Shown here: positions 32,072 to 40,577 of the stretch, piece by piece
How the letters are laid out: each line of letters begins with the position of its first letter
Numbering within the stretch: position 1 is the first letter of the stretch
Assembly (NCBI GenBank): GCA_034428935.1
Contig: DAOUHB010000125.1
Location: 1 to 64,000 of the forward strand
Source of the DNA: JAAYZQ01 sp034428935
Lineage (GTDB): Bacteria; Chloroflexota; Anaerolineae; JAAYZQ01
Reading direction: 5' to 3'
DNA: 64,000 nt
Program-made: the position numbers and the translations under genes
The notes under the pieces: model-generated
What the model was told of the DNA's origin: nothing
Seen by the model: the letters and a program-made list of their open reading frames with translations, nothing else
The model's database searches: none

Positions 32072-34798
32072 TCAGCCGTCGTTGTCCACCGGCAGGGTGA
32101 AGGAAAAAATGCTGCCCTGGCCCTCTTCGCACTCCACCCAGATGCGGCCGCCATGGGCCTCCACGGCCAGCTTGCAGTAATGCAGGCCGATGCCCATGCC
32201 CCTGCGCCTGCCGATCCAGTCGTCGCCCTGGTAGAACTTGTGAAATATCGTCTCGCGCATCTGCTCCGCGATACCGGGGCCCGTATCGGCAACGGAGCAG
32301 ACGACGGCCTTGGCGTCGTCGGCCGTCTCTACGACGGCGCGCACCTCGATGCGGCCGTGGGCCGGGGTAAACTTCAGGGCATTGTCCAGGAGGTTGCTCA
32401 ATACCCGGCTGATGACTTCTTCGTCCATGAACACGCACGGCAGGTCCGGGGGCAGGGCCGAGGACACTGTCACACGGCTCACGTTGGCCATGGCCCGGTA
32501 CTCGGCCAGAACGTTGTCGACGACGTCGTCCAGGGGCGCCGCGTGCCGCGCGAGGGGGATCTGCCGGTCTTCCAGGCGCCGCAGCCAGAGGACGGTGCCG
32601 ATGCGGCTGTGGAGCTTGCGGCCGCTCTCCAGGGCGATGGACAGCAACTGATCCGACACGTCCTCACCCACATCTTTCATTTCGAGCAGGGTTTCGAGGC
32701 TGCTGATGACGGCGGACAGGGGCCCCTGAAGGTTGTGGATGACCATGCTGGTCAGGTCCTCGCGAAAGCGTTCCAGTTCCCGTTGGCGGGTCATGTCGCG
32801 CAACACGGCCACCCAGCCAAAGGCCTCTCCCACGGCATTGAGCACCGAAGCAACGGTCGCTTCGAGGTAGAGCTGCCGGCTTCCCTGCCGGAAGTGAAAG
32901 GCCAGCTCGACGCCCTCTTCGCCCCCATACGTGCTGTCCAGGTAAGCCGAGAGATTGTTGGGGTCCAGGTCGGTCACCCGGTAGAGAAAGCTCTCTGGCA
33001 CGGCGACCACGTCCCGGATGCTCTGGCTGGTGATCAAGCGCCTGATGCCCGGGCCAAACCACTCCTCGACGGCGCGGTTGGCGAGGATCACGTAGCCGCG
33101 GGTGTCAAAGACGATTACCGCGTCGCGCGTGGAGTTGAGGATGGCTTGTAGCCGGTCGCGCCCTTCCATTGCCTGCTGAAAGAGCTGCGCGTTGTGGATG
33201 CCGATGGCGGCGTGATCGGCCAACAACTCGGCAAACTGCAGATGCTCGACGGCAAAGGCGTTCGGGCGGTCGCTCTCCAGGGTGATGATGCCGATGGACC
33301 GGCCTTCGTGCAGGATGGGAACGCTGAGCTGGGATCGTGTCGACTCGACACCCAGGTAATAGTCCGCGTCCTGGCTGACATCCGGCACCACGGCGGGCAG
33401 GCCGGTGCGCGCCACGCGGCCGGTGATCCCCCGGGCATCGGGCCAGAGCTGCTCCTGATAGTGGCCGATGAGGCAAAACCCTGCCTCGGCGACGGGGCGC
33501 AACCCTCGCCTTTCGGCATCGTAGAGCCAGATCACGCCGCGATCGGCCCGTGCCGCCTGCACGCTCTGCTCCAGAACGACGTCCATGACCTGCTGCAGAT
33601 CCAGGCTCGCCGTCAGGCGGCGGCTGATCTCCTCGATAGCGGTCAGCTCCTCGACGCGCGCGGCAAGGGCGGCGTTGGCCTGGACGTACAGGTCGCGGGC
33701 CCGATCCCGCTCCCGTGTGACGCTGTCGTAGAGACGCGCGTTGGCGATGGCGATGGCCGCCTGGTTGGCAAAGGTGGTCAACACCTCCATCTCCACGTCC
33801 GAGGGATGGTGGACATCGCAAAAGTAGACGCTGAGAATGCCCAGCAACCCGTCCCGGGCAAGCAGTGGCAGGTCTATGACGGCTCGATAACCCTCCTGCC
33901 TGGTCAGGGCGTGGTAGCCTTCCACGTTCGGCTCGAGGAACACGTCGGCGACTATGAGCGGCTCTCGCGTGACGACCACGCGGGCGCGGCCGGTGGCGTC
34001 GACGGGCAGCGCGTGGGAGGCCTCGCAATAGGCATCGCTGAGCCCCCGGGACAGGCGCAGGTTGAGGGTCGTGCCATCCTCGCTCAGCTCAAAAATGGCC
34101 GACTTGTCGCAGTGAATGACCTTGATGGCCGAGTCCACGATGGTGTGCAGAACCTGTTCCAGATCCAGCGACGAAGAAAGGGCGGAAGACGCGGCCGCCA
34201 GCATGGCCAGCTCGCTGGACCGTTGCTGCATCTCGCCCCGGAGCTGGGCGGTGCCCAGGGCCACGGCCGATTGGTCGCCCAGGGCTGCCAGGAATCCGCA
34301 GTCGGCCTGATCGTAGCCAAGCCGGGAGCGCTTGGGGCCAAGGGCAGCCCAGCCGACGAGGCAGTCACGCAGGTGCATGGGGACGATGAGCACCACACCC
34401 GAGCTTTGCACCTGGCGCCAGATCTCTTGCTGAGACGGCGGCACCTGACTCAAGAGCCGGGCGACGTCCACCAGGCAGTCTTTGCTCGCCAGATTGGCCG
34501 GGATGGGGTGCAGGGACTTGAAACGCGAGCCGGGGCGCCAGAGGGGCTGGTCTGCCAGATCGCCGCGGACCAACACCGAGTCGAAGGATCCTTGCTCCTG
34601 AGCGAGGACGATGGCCACGCCACATGGGCGCAATAGAGACTCGATCTGTTCGGCCATCAAGGCCACGAGCGAGTCATCGGTGACAAGGCCGGTCAGGGCC
34701 CGCGAAAACTCTTGCAGGCCCTGTCGATAGCGGTTCCAACGCCGCCCCGGCAGGCCGGCCAGGTCAACCAGGATCGATCTCAGCGTCTTGTTCGTCAT
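32072..34798 (-). CDS. Multi-GAF sensor histidine kinase
   Basis: A soluble 908-residue kinase. Three GAF-like domains occupy roughly residues 45-180, 195-355 and 400-550; a PAS domain follows (RLQAILNSTRDAVIVFD, ~565-680). The H-box is unusual for HisKA: MVIHNLQGPLSAV, near residue 684, with N after the His in place of E. The HATPase has LLDNALKFTPAHG and a G2 box RRGMGIGLHYCK. No membrane helix is seen. The start at ATG 34798 overlaps the NYN gene by 35 bases, so the two are co-translated. Ligands of the GAF domains are unknown. Confidence 0.9.
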   Translation of the reverse strand: MTNKTLRSILVDLAGLPGRRWNRYRQGLQEFSRALTGLVTDDSLVALMAEQIESLLRPCGVAIVLAQEQGSFDSVLVRGDLADQPLWRPGSRFKSLHPIPANLASKDCLVDVARLLSQVPPSQQEIWRQVQSSGVVLIVPMHLRDCLVGWAALGPKRSRLGYDQADCGFLAALGDQSAVALGTAQLRGEMQQRSSELAMLAAASSALSSSLDLEQVLHTIVDSAIKVIHCDKSAIFELSEDGTTLNLRLSRGLSDAYCEASHALPVDATGRARVVVTREPLIVADVFLEPNVEGYHALTRQEGYRAVIDLPLLARDGLLGILSVYFCDVHHPSDVEMEVLTTFANQAAIAIANARLYDSVTRERDRARDLYVQANAALAARVEELTAIEEISRRLTASLDLQQVMDVVLEQSVQAARADRGVIWLYDAERRGLRPVAEAGFCLIGHYQEQLWPDARGITGRVARTGLPAVVPDVSQDADYYLGVESTRSQLSVPILHEGRSIGIITLESDRPNAFAVEHLQFAELLADHAAIGIHNAQLFQQAMEGRDRLQAILNSTRDAVIVFDTRGYVILANRAVEEWFGPGIRRLITSQSIRDVVAVPESFLYRVTDLDPNNLSAYLDSTYGGEEGVELAFHFRQGSRQLYLEATVASVLNAVGEAFGWVAVLRDMTRQRELERFREDLTSMVIHNLQGPLSAVISSLETLLEMKDVGEDVSDQLLSIALESGRKLHSRIGTVLWLRRLEDRQIPLARHAAPLDDVVDNVLAEYRAMANVSRVTVSSALPPDLPCVFMDEEVISRVLSNLLDNALKFTPAHGRIEVRAVVETADDAKAVVCSVADTGPGIAEQMRETIFHKFYQGDDWIGRRRGMGIGLHYCKLAVEAHGGRIWVECEEGQGSIFSFTLPVDNDG

Positions 34799-35249
34799 CG
34801 TTCCCAAACAGGGCCAACCACTGCTCTACCTCTGCCGGCGTTGGCGGTTGTTCTTTGCGGGACGTTTGTGCTTCGGGCTGTCCCAATTGGGCCGAAAAGG
34901 CTTCTGCTGACTGGACGCGCGCTCCCAACCGCGCGACCTCTGTCGCCAATTCCCGGTCAGAGGTCACGACGGTCATTCCCTGGCGGTTACGGGCTTGGGC
35001 CACGCGTCGGAGGATGATTGCATCGGCACTGCTGCCGTAAGATGCCGAGATCACCTGTACACCGCCGATCTTTCGACTTTGACCCAGGGTCGAACTCACG
35101 CCCGGATCAAAGACGACAGCGATGGCCTTGCCCGTTCGTGCCCGAAAAGCTATTAGCAGCCTTACCAGGGCGTCTTCATCATCGACGTCTGCCAGCGAGA
35201 TCCCTGGCAAATGGCCGATCAGGTTGTGGCCATCGATCAAAATCGGCAC
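34764..35249 (-). CDS. YacP-like NYN-domain protein, putative ribonuclease
   Basis: About 161 residues. The NYN (PIN-like) nuclease pattern is visible: the first strand with Asp in ILIDGHNLIG at the N-terminus, DDEDALVRLL, VVFDPG, and the second acidic site in SSADAIILRR and TVVTSDREL. YacP/Rae1-type proteins cleave mRNA on the ribosome in Firmicutes; the function in this lineage is inferred. The start chosen is GTG at 35249, with GGGAG upstream; a TTG at 35276 is the alternative. It is first in a two-gene unit with the sensor kinase. Confidence 0.8.
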   Translation of the reverse strand: MPILIDGHNLIGHLPGISLADVDDEDALVRLLIAFRARTGKAIAVVFDPGVSSTLGQSRKIGGVQVISASYGSSADAIILRRVAQARNRQGMTVVTSDRELATEVARLGARVQSAEAFSAQLGQPEAQTSRKEQPPTPAEVEQWLALFGNDDEQDAEIDPG

Positions 35250-35306
35250 TGGTGAGGCTCTCCCATCGACAACCAAGCCTCCTTTATGAACTACCGGCTT
35301 GGATTT

Positions 35307-35335
35307 ATTATACGGCAGTCCTGTGCCCCTGGCAA
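35307..35335 (-). promoter_or_regulatory. Promoter of the NYN-kinase unit
   Basis: Minus-strand TTGCCA (35335-35330), 17-base spacer, TATAAT (35312-35307); predicted start near 35300. The rest of the 35336-35423 gap shows nothing recognisable. Confidence 0.8.
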
Positions 35336-35423
35336 TCCCCCAAGGGTACTAAACTGGTACCAAAGTGTGCATGCCGGTGCGATGCACCTGATACAGATCC
35401 CATGGCTTGACTTTAGGGGAGGG

Positions 35424-36323
35424 CTACTCATCGCTGGCGGAAAGGCGATTGTCCAGGATCTGAGCTCCGTCAAAGGTATCGAGCTGCAGGTAGAATCGGG
35501 CAGCATCCACCAGGGCCTCGGCCGGCAGGAGGCCGACGACCTCGCCGCGCGTGATGGACAGGCCGCGGCGTGCGGCCTCGCTGCGGATCATTTCCACCAC
35601 GCGGTGAATGGGTGTGTGACGATAGTCGGTCAGGTTCATCGACACCTGCGCCTGCCCTTCGACCACCAGGCCGAGGGCCTTGACGTAGCGCAGGCCACCG
35701 CTGGAGTGGCGCACGGCGCGGGCAATAGCCTGGGCCGGGGCGATATTGGAGGTGTTGAGATAGACGTTGAAGGCAATGAGGGCCGGCCGGGCCCCGATGG
35801 CGGTGGCGCCCGCGGGGCCCATGACCGCCGGGCCAAAGTCGGGCGCGCGCTCGGGGTCCGTGCCGATCTCGTCCTTCAGACCCTCGTACTCGCCACGCCG
35901 AACGTCGGCCAGGTTGCGCCGGTCGGGCCGCGAAGCGGCCTCCTCGTAGAGGTAGACCGGGATGCCCAGCTCGTCTCCAACCCGCTGGCCCAGTTCCCGG
36001 GCCAGCACGACACAGTCCTCCATGGACACGCCGCGCACAGGGACAAAGGGCACGACGTCGGTGGCGCCCATGCGGGGATGTCCGCCGCGATGGTGGTTCA
36101 TGTCGATGGACTCGGCCGCCCGGGCAATGCCGCGGAAGGCAGCCTCCACGATGGGCTGTGGCTCGCCGACGAGGGTGACGACCGAGCGGTTGTGGTCGAC
36201 GTCGGATTGGACGTCCAGAACCTGGGCCCCCGGTACCTCCCGCATGGCCGCGACGATGCCGTCAATGATCTCGCGCCGGCGGCCTTCGCTGAAATTGGGC
36301 ACACACTCGACGACTTTTCTCAC
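35424..36323 (-). CDS. Glutamate formiminotransferase
   Basis: A 299-residue protein matching the formiminotransferase half of FTCD: VVECVPNFSEGRR at the N-terminus, the catalytic-histidine region NHHRGGHPRMGATDVVPF, YLYEEAA, and RRGEYEGL. It moves the formimino group from formiminoglutamate to tetrahydrofolate in histidine degradation. The cyclodeaminase half is absent, and no hut genes are nearby, so a link to folate one-carbon metabolism is inferred. The GTG start at 36323 follows GGAGGG. The frame is open further upstream but without homology. Confidence 0.93.
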   Translation of the reverse strand: MRKVVECVPNFSEGRRREIIDGIVAAMREVPGAQVLDVQSDVDHNRSVVTLVGEPQPIVEAAFRGIARAAESIDMNHHRGGHPRMGATDVVPFVPVRGVSMEDCVVLARELGQRVGDELGIPVYLYEEAASRPDRRNLADVRRGEYEGLKDEIGTDPERAPDFGPAVMGPAGATAIGARPALIAFNVYLNTSNIAPAQAIARAVRHSSGGLRYVKALGLVVEGQAQVSMNLTDYRHTPIHRVVEMIRSEAARRGLSITRGEVVGLLPAEALVDAARFYLQLDTFDGAQILDNRLSASDE

Positions 36324-36372
36324 GTTTCCCTCCTCGACGCCTGCTTTTCGTGCGTTTTTGGACTGCCGACCC

Positions 36373-36401
36373 ATTCTAACACCTAGGCTGCCTGGTGTCA
36401 A
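36373..36401 (-). promoter_or_regulatory. Promoter of glutamate formiminotransferase
   Basis: Minus-strand TTGACA (36401-36396), 17-base spacer, TAGAAT (36378-36373). Predicted start near 36366, leader about 43 bases. Divergent from the promoter at 36417-36445. Confidence 0.85.
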
Positions 36402-36416
36402 CGCCAATGGCGATGC

Positions 36417-36445
36417 TTGCCCGCACCTCCCTTTTGTGCTAGAAT
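36417..36445 (+). promoter_or_regulatory. Promoter of the complex-I-like membrane cassette
   Basis: TTGCCC (36417-36422), 17-base spacer, TAGAAT (36440-36445). The predicted start near 36452 coincides with an in-frame GTG, a possible leaderless start for the first gene. Confidence 0.75.
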
Positions 36446-36508
36446 ACCCCGGTGCCGCCTGCCTGTCACGCGCGACCGGGGGCGGCAAATCGTGTGATAA
36501 ACGGGACA

Positions 36509-38275
36509 ATGCTAAGGTCTTTACCGGTTCCCTTTCAAGCGATCCTTTGGCCGCTGTTCGGCGCGGTCTTGATCCTGGCGACGGGCCGCCTGCTACCCGC
36601 CTGGGTGCGGCGGTTGCTGGCCGGCGCGGCTGCGGCTGCATCCCTGGCTGCCATCTGGTCTCTGCGGTCCGGGGGTGCAGAGCGCGTGCAGCTCGACTGG
36701 TCACCCCTGAACCTGTTCCGCGCGGGCCCGGCCCTGTCGGCCGGCGACATCGCCCTGCCGGCGGCGCTGGCCCTGGCGTCGGTAGCCGTCGCCCTGGCCC
36801 TGGGGATCGGTGGGCGGCAGCCCCGCAGCCCGTGGCACGGACTGCTCCTCATCCTCCTGGCCGGCGCCTTGACGACGACCCTGGCTGCCAACCTCCTGAC
36901 TCTGGCCATCGGCAGCGCCCTGATGGACCTGGCCCTGATGGGGCTGGCCCTGTGGTGCGGCCAGCGAAGCGAGGATGCCGGGGACAGCGAAAGACGTCCG
37001 CTGCTGGCCCTGACCGCAGCCCTTCCCGGCCTGGCCGCGACGCTGATCCTGGTGCTCTGTGCCCTGCGCCTCGACGCCGAAGTGGGCCACACCTCGTTCC
37101 CGGCGCGGCAGATCCCGCCGTCCGTCCTCGTCCTGCTGGGCGTGGCCGCCATCCTGCGCACCCAGATCTTTCCCCTGCATCCGCGCCGCGTTCGCGGCGC
37201 CGCGGGGGCAGCGGCCCTCCTACTCCCGGCCGGCGCCGGGCTCTATCTCCTGGCCCGCGTGCAGGCTGTGGCGCCGGTCATCCCGGCGGAGGCATTGCCC
37301 GCGCTCCTGGGCAGCCTGGCGCTGCTGGCCGGCGGGCTCCTGGCCTGGAGCGGCAGCGCCGCGGCCCGGCGGCAGTCCGGCGGCGGGCCTGGCGCGCTGT
37401 GGCGCGGGCTATTGATCCACCAGGTGGGCGCGGGCTTGCTGTTTGCCCTGGTGCTGCCGGGAACGTCACCCTGGCCTCTCCTGAGCCTGATGCTGGCGTT
37501 GGCCCTGTTGGCCGTGTGGTGGGACGCCGATACGGTCGTGGCACCCTTTACCCTGCCGGCCCGGCTGCAGAGCGCGAGGCAGTGGGTCGGGCAAAGGGTC
37601 GGGCCAAGGCTCGAGCCCTGGTGGCAACACCGGCAGCAGCAACTGGCCGAACGTTTCGGCTTCCTGGCACGTTGGCGGGAGTCCTGGATCGCGCGCAGAG
37701 GTGCGGTCCTGTTGCCCGCCCTGGCTGTGGCCTCGCTGGCCGGCCTGCCGCTCACCGCCGGCGCGCGGGCGAGGTGGCCGTTGTACGCGGCCCTTCTCCA
37801 GGATGGCAACCCCCACCTATGGAGCCTGCTGGTGGCCGACACCTTTCTGGCCGCGGGCCTGTGGCTGGGGCTGAGCGACCTGTTCACGCCCGCCCGCCGC
37901 CTGCGGCCCCTGGCGTTGGTGGGCATGCTGTTCCTGGCCGCCGTGCTGCTGCTGTCGGGCATGGGCGCGGGCCAGGGGCTCGGCTGGCAGCCGGTACACA
38001 TCCGTGGGGTCTCTGCCTGGGGCATGGGCCTGCTCTACATCGTGCCGTGGCTCGTCGGGATCTGGCTGGCGTCCCTGGGGCTCCGCTGGCGCCAGATCGC
38101 TCCCCTCGTGCAATCTATCGTCGGGCTCGATTGGCTTTACCGGGCTCTCGGCCGGCTCGGAAGCATCCTGGAAGGGGCCGGTTACTGGCTTGGCCAGGTT
38201 GGCGAGGGGGAAGGTTGGTGGGGCTGGGCCCTGATCATCCTGGCCCTGGCAGCCATCTTCTTGACCGGCAGCTAG
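36509..38275 (+). CDS. Divergent NuoL/antiporter-like membrane subunit
   Basis: About 588 residues with some 14 hydrophobic segments. Near residue 210, ILRTQIFPLHPRRVRG followed by LLLPAGAGLYLLAR lines up with the NuoL/MrpA signature K-S-A-Q-x-P-L-H-x-W-L-P-D-A-M with its HAATMVxAGVYLLAR, but WLPDAM and the following His are lost and the first Lys is Arg. A late PLTAGARARWPLY recalls the SGFxSK segment. It is first in a three-gene cassette and may form part of an ion- or quinone-associated membrane complex; pumping is doubtful. The ATG at 36509 is chosen; a leaderless GTG at 36452 would add 19 residues. Confidence 0.6.
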   Translation: MLRSLPVPFQAILWPLFGAVLILATGRLLPAWVRRLLAGAAAAASLAAIWSLRSGGAERVQLDWSPLNLFRAGPALSAGDIALPAALALASVAVALALGIGGRQPRSPWHGLLLILLAGALTTTLAANLLTLAIGSALMDLALMGLALWCGQRSEDAGDSERRPLLALTAALPGLAATLILVLCALRLDAEVGHTSFPARQIPPSVLVLLGVAAILRTQIFPLHPRRVRGAAGAAALLLPAGAGLYLLARVQAVAPVIPAEALPALLGSLALLAGGLLAWSGSAAARRQSGGGPGALWRGLLIHQVGAGLLFALVLPGTSPWPLLSLMLALALLAVWWDADTVVAPFTLPARLQSARQWVGQRVGPRLEPWWQHRQQQLAERFGFLARWRESWIARRGAVLLPALAVASLAGLPLTAGARARWPLYAALLQDGNPHLWSLLVADTFLAAGLWLGLSDLFTPARRLRPLALVGMLFLAAVLLLSGMGAGQGLGWQPVHIRGVSAWGMGLLYIVPWLVGIWLASLGLRWRQIAPLVQSIVGLDWLYRALGRLGSILEGAGYWLGQVGEGEGWWGWALIILALAAIFLTGS

Positions 38276-38281
38276 AAGCTT

Positions 38282-38992
38282 ATGGAAACTTTCGGCGACA
38301 GTTTTGCTTTTCTGGCGGGCGTACCGTCCGTTGTCGGGCTTCTCCTGATGGCGGCGCTCATTCTGGTCACGTCCGACTGGCGTCTGGCGTTGAGCGCGCT
38401 GTTGCTCCAGTACATCTTTTTGGGCCTCAACCTGACACGTTTCATCCAGCCCGAAGCGGCCCTCGTCCGCATCCTCACCGGAGCCGTGGTTGTTCCCATC
38501 CTCTATCTCACGGCGCGGCAGGTGGGAGACCCACAGAACGTGCGGACGGTCGAGGCGGGGGAAGGCCGCTTCCTGGGGCTGCCCATGAGCTGGGGAGCCG
38601 GCCCCCTGGGCCTGCCCCTGCGGGTGCTCGCCGTTCTCCTGGCGGGCCTGGCCCTCATCCGCTTCTTTCCGTCCTACGCCACGCTGCTGCCGCTCGAAGG
38701 GGCGAGCGGCCTGGCAGTGCCGCCCGACGTTGCCTTTGTCGCCCTGTGGCTGATGGTCATGGGCGTCATGGGCATCGTCCTGAGTGGCGAGGCCCTGCGC
38801 GTGGGACCAGCGGTGTTGACCGTCCTGTGTGGCTTTGACCTGGTGTACGCCGGCCTGGAACAGAACCTGGCCATCGCCGGCTTTTTTGGCGCCCTGACGC
38901 TCCTGGCAGCCCTCGCCTTTTCCTACCTGGCGGCCGTGCAGGGACTGGCGCCCAGCGTATCTCCCGTCGACGAGGAGGAAGAAGCAAGGTGA
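38282..38992 (+). CDS. HyfE/NuoK-like membrane subunit
   Basis: A 236-residue hydrophobic protein with six or seven segments, ending in an acidic tail (DEEEEA). Length, topology and segments such as LTSDWRLALSALLLQY-like SDWRLALSALLLQYIF and VLCGFDLVYAGLEQNLAI resemble the HyfE component of hydrogenase-4, which carries a NuoK-like fold. Position between two antiporter-like subunits strengthens this reading. No Shine-Dalgarno is evident; the ATG lies six bases after the previous stop. The assignment is tentative, and the protein could be described simply as a conserved membrane protein of the cassette. Confidence 0.5.
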   Translation: METFGDSFAFLAGVPSVVGLLLMAALILVTSDWRLALSALLLQYIFLGLNLTRFIQPEAALVRILTGAVVVPILYLTARQVGDPQNVRTVEAGEGRFLGLPMSWGAGPLGLPLRVLAVLLAGLALIRFFPSYATLLPLEGASGLAVPPDVAFVALWLMVMGVMGIVLSGEALRVGPAVLTVLCGFDLVYAGLEQNLAIAGFFGALTLLAALAFSYLAAVQGLAPSVSPVDEEEEAR

Positions 38993-40512
38993 ATCTCATC
39001 CCTGGCCCGATGATCCTCCTCATCCCGCCCCTGCTGGCCGCGGTGGTTGCCTACCTGGTGCGCCGCTGGGCGTTGTTGGCGGCCATCATCTCGGCGGCGA
39101 CGGCCGGCCTGCTGGCGGTCCTCTGCTTCCGCCTGCCCCTGGACCAGTCGGCCTTTGTCCTGGGCCAGCACGTGGCCTTTGGGCGGCCGGTGGTGGTCCT
39201 GGGCCAGACCCTCGTCCTGGACCAGGCGGGCAAGATGTGGCTGGCCTTTGTCTTTGGCCTGCCGGCGGTCCTTTACCCGTTTGCCTGGCGCATCTCCCAG
39301 GGCAGGTCGTTCTTTTCCTTCAGCCTGGTGATCCTGGCCCTCTATGCCCTGGCGGTGATGCTGCCCACCTTTGCCCTGTCGTTGCTGGCCTTTGCCATCG
39401 CCGCCACGCTGATGATCTTTATACTCCAGGCCGGGCAGTTGCTCTCGGTGCGAGGCGCGCAGCGCTACCTGCTGGTGACACTGCTGGCCGTTCCGCTGCT
39501 CCTCGCGGCCGCCTGGCTCGTGGATCAGCCGGCTGCCCTCGCCGAGGCAGGCAACGCCGCCAATGCAGCCGAAGCGGGCGCCGCGGCAGTCGCCCCCGCC
39601 GCGGGGCAGGAGCTGGCGCGCCGGGCGCTGTTGCCCGCGGCCCTGGGCTTTGGCCTGCTCCTGGCCGCGTTTCCCTTTGGGACCTGGATGCCGGCCCTGG
39701 CGGCGGAGGCACCTCCCCTGGTCAGCGCCTTTGTCTTTACCGTGGGCCAGGGCATGGCGCTCTACCTGGCCATTTCCTTTGCCGCCGCCCATCCCGACCT
39801 GGCGCAAGATTCCACCATCATGGGCGTCATCCAACTGGCGGGGCTGGGCATGGCGGCCAGCGGCGGCTTGATGGCCGCCGTGCAGCGCGACCTGGGCCGG
39901 CTGATGGGCTACGCGGCCATGGCCGACCTCGGCGTGCTGCTGTTGGCCCTCGCCTCGGGTGGCAGCCAGCGGTTGGAGCTGGCGCTGTTGCACGGCGTCA
40001 ACCGCAGCGTGTCCATCACGCTGATGGCCGCGGCGCTGTCCATCGTGCGCCACCGGGCAGCGACCAGCCGCTTCAGGGGCCTGGGGGGTGTGGCCCGGCG
40101 CCTGCCCGTCGCCACCGGCGGCCTGATCCTGGGCGGGCTGGCCCTGGGTGGGTTTCCCCTCACCGCAGGCTTTCCGACCCGTTGGGCGATCAGCCGCGCC
40201 GTCTGGAACTGGGCCCTACCCTTTTCCGCCGAAGCCCAGGTACCGGGCTCTGCGGCGGTGCCCGGCCAGGAATGGGTCTGGATCCTGACGCTCGTGGCCC
40301 TGGCAGCCTGCACCGCCGGGGTCGTAGTCGGCGTGGTGCGCGCGCTGAATGCCATGGCCGCGCCCGAGGAGCACCACGAAATGGCCAGCCAGCCGGCCAT
40401 CGCATCGCTGCTGGTTGCCCTCCTCGCCGCCCTGACCATCGTCCTGGGGCTTTACCCGCAGCTTTTCCTGGGGCCTGTATCCAGCGTCGCGCAGGCCTTT
40501 GCCCTGTTCTGA
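38989..40512 (+). CDS. NuoM/NuoN-like membrane subunit lacking the proton-path residues
   Basis: A 507-residue protein with about 14 hydrophobic segments. Residues ~225-245 read AAFPFGTWMPALAAEAP, clearly the complex-I antiporter motif PFHTWLPDAHxEAP, but His, Asp and His are replaced, the lysine expected just before it (TM7) is Ala/Leu, and the TM8 lysine position reads VGQGMAL. YAAMADLG replaces YSSISHxG, and HGVNRSVSITLM replaces the HxxFKxxLF segment. The fold is kept while the charged residues for proton transfer are missing. GTG start overlaps the previous TGA (GTGA). No hydrogenase or peripheral-arm gene is adjacent. Confidence 0.7.
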   Translation: MNLIPGPMILLIPPLLAAVVAYLVRRWALLAAIISAATAGLLAVLCFRLPLDQSAFVLGQHVAFGRPVVVLGQTLVLDQAGKMWLAFVFGLPAVLYPFAWRISQGRSFFSFSLVILALYALAVMLPTFALSLLAFAIAATLMIFILQAGQLLSVRGAQRYLLVTLLAVPLLLAAAWLVDQPAALAEAGNAANAAEAGAAAVAPAAGQELARRALLPAALGFGLLLAAFPFGTWMPALAAEAPPLVSAFVFTVGQGMALYLAISFAAAHPDLAQDSTIMGVIQLAGLGMAASGGLMAAVQRDLGRLMGYAAMADLGVLLLALASGGSQRLELALLHGVNRSVSITLMAAALSIVRHRAATSRFRGLGGVARRLPVATGGLILGGLALGGFPLTAGFPTRWAISRAVWNWALPFSAEAQVPGSAAVPGQEWVWILTLVALAACTAGVVVGVVRALNAMAAPEEHHEMASQPAIASLLVALLAALTIVLGLYPQLFLGPVSSVAQAFALF

Positions 40513-40577
40513 CTCGAATCGATATCGTGAGAGGGGCCCGGCCCAGCCCGGGTCCGCTGGAATTCTCGGAGGAGACG

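Noticed and set aside
36452..36508. N-terminal extension of the NuoL-like protein from a GTG
   Set aside because: Possible as a leaderless start, but the added residues (PPACHARPGAANR) look unlike the start of a membrane protein, so the ATG at 36509 is annotated.
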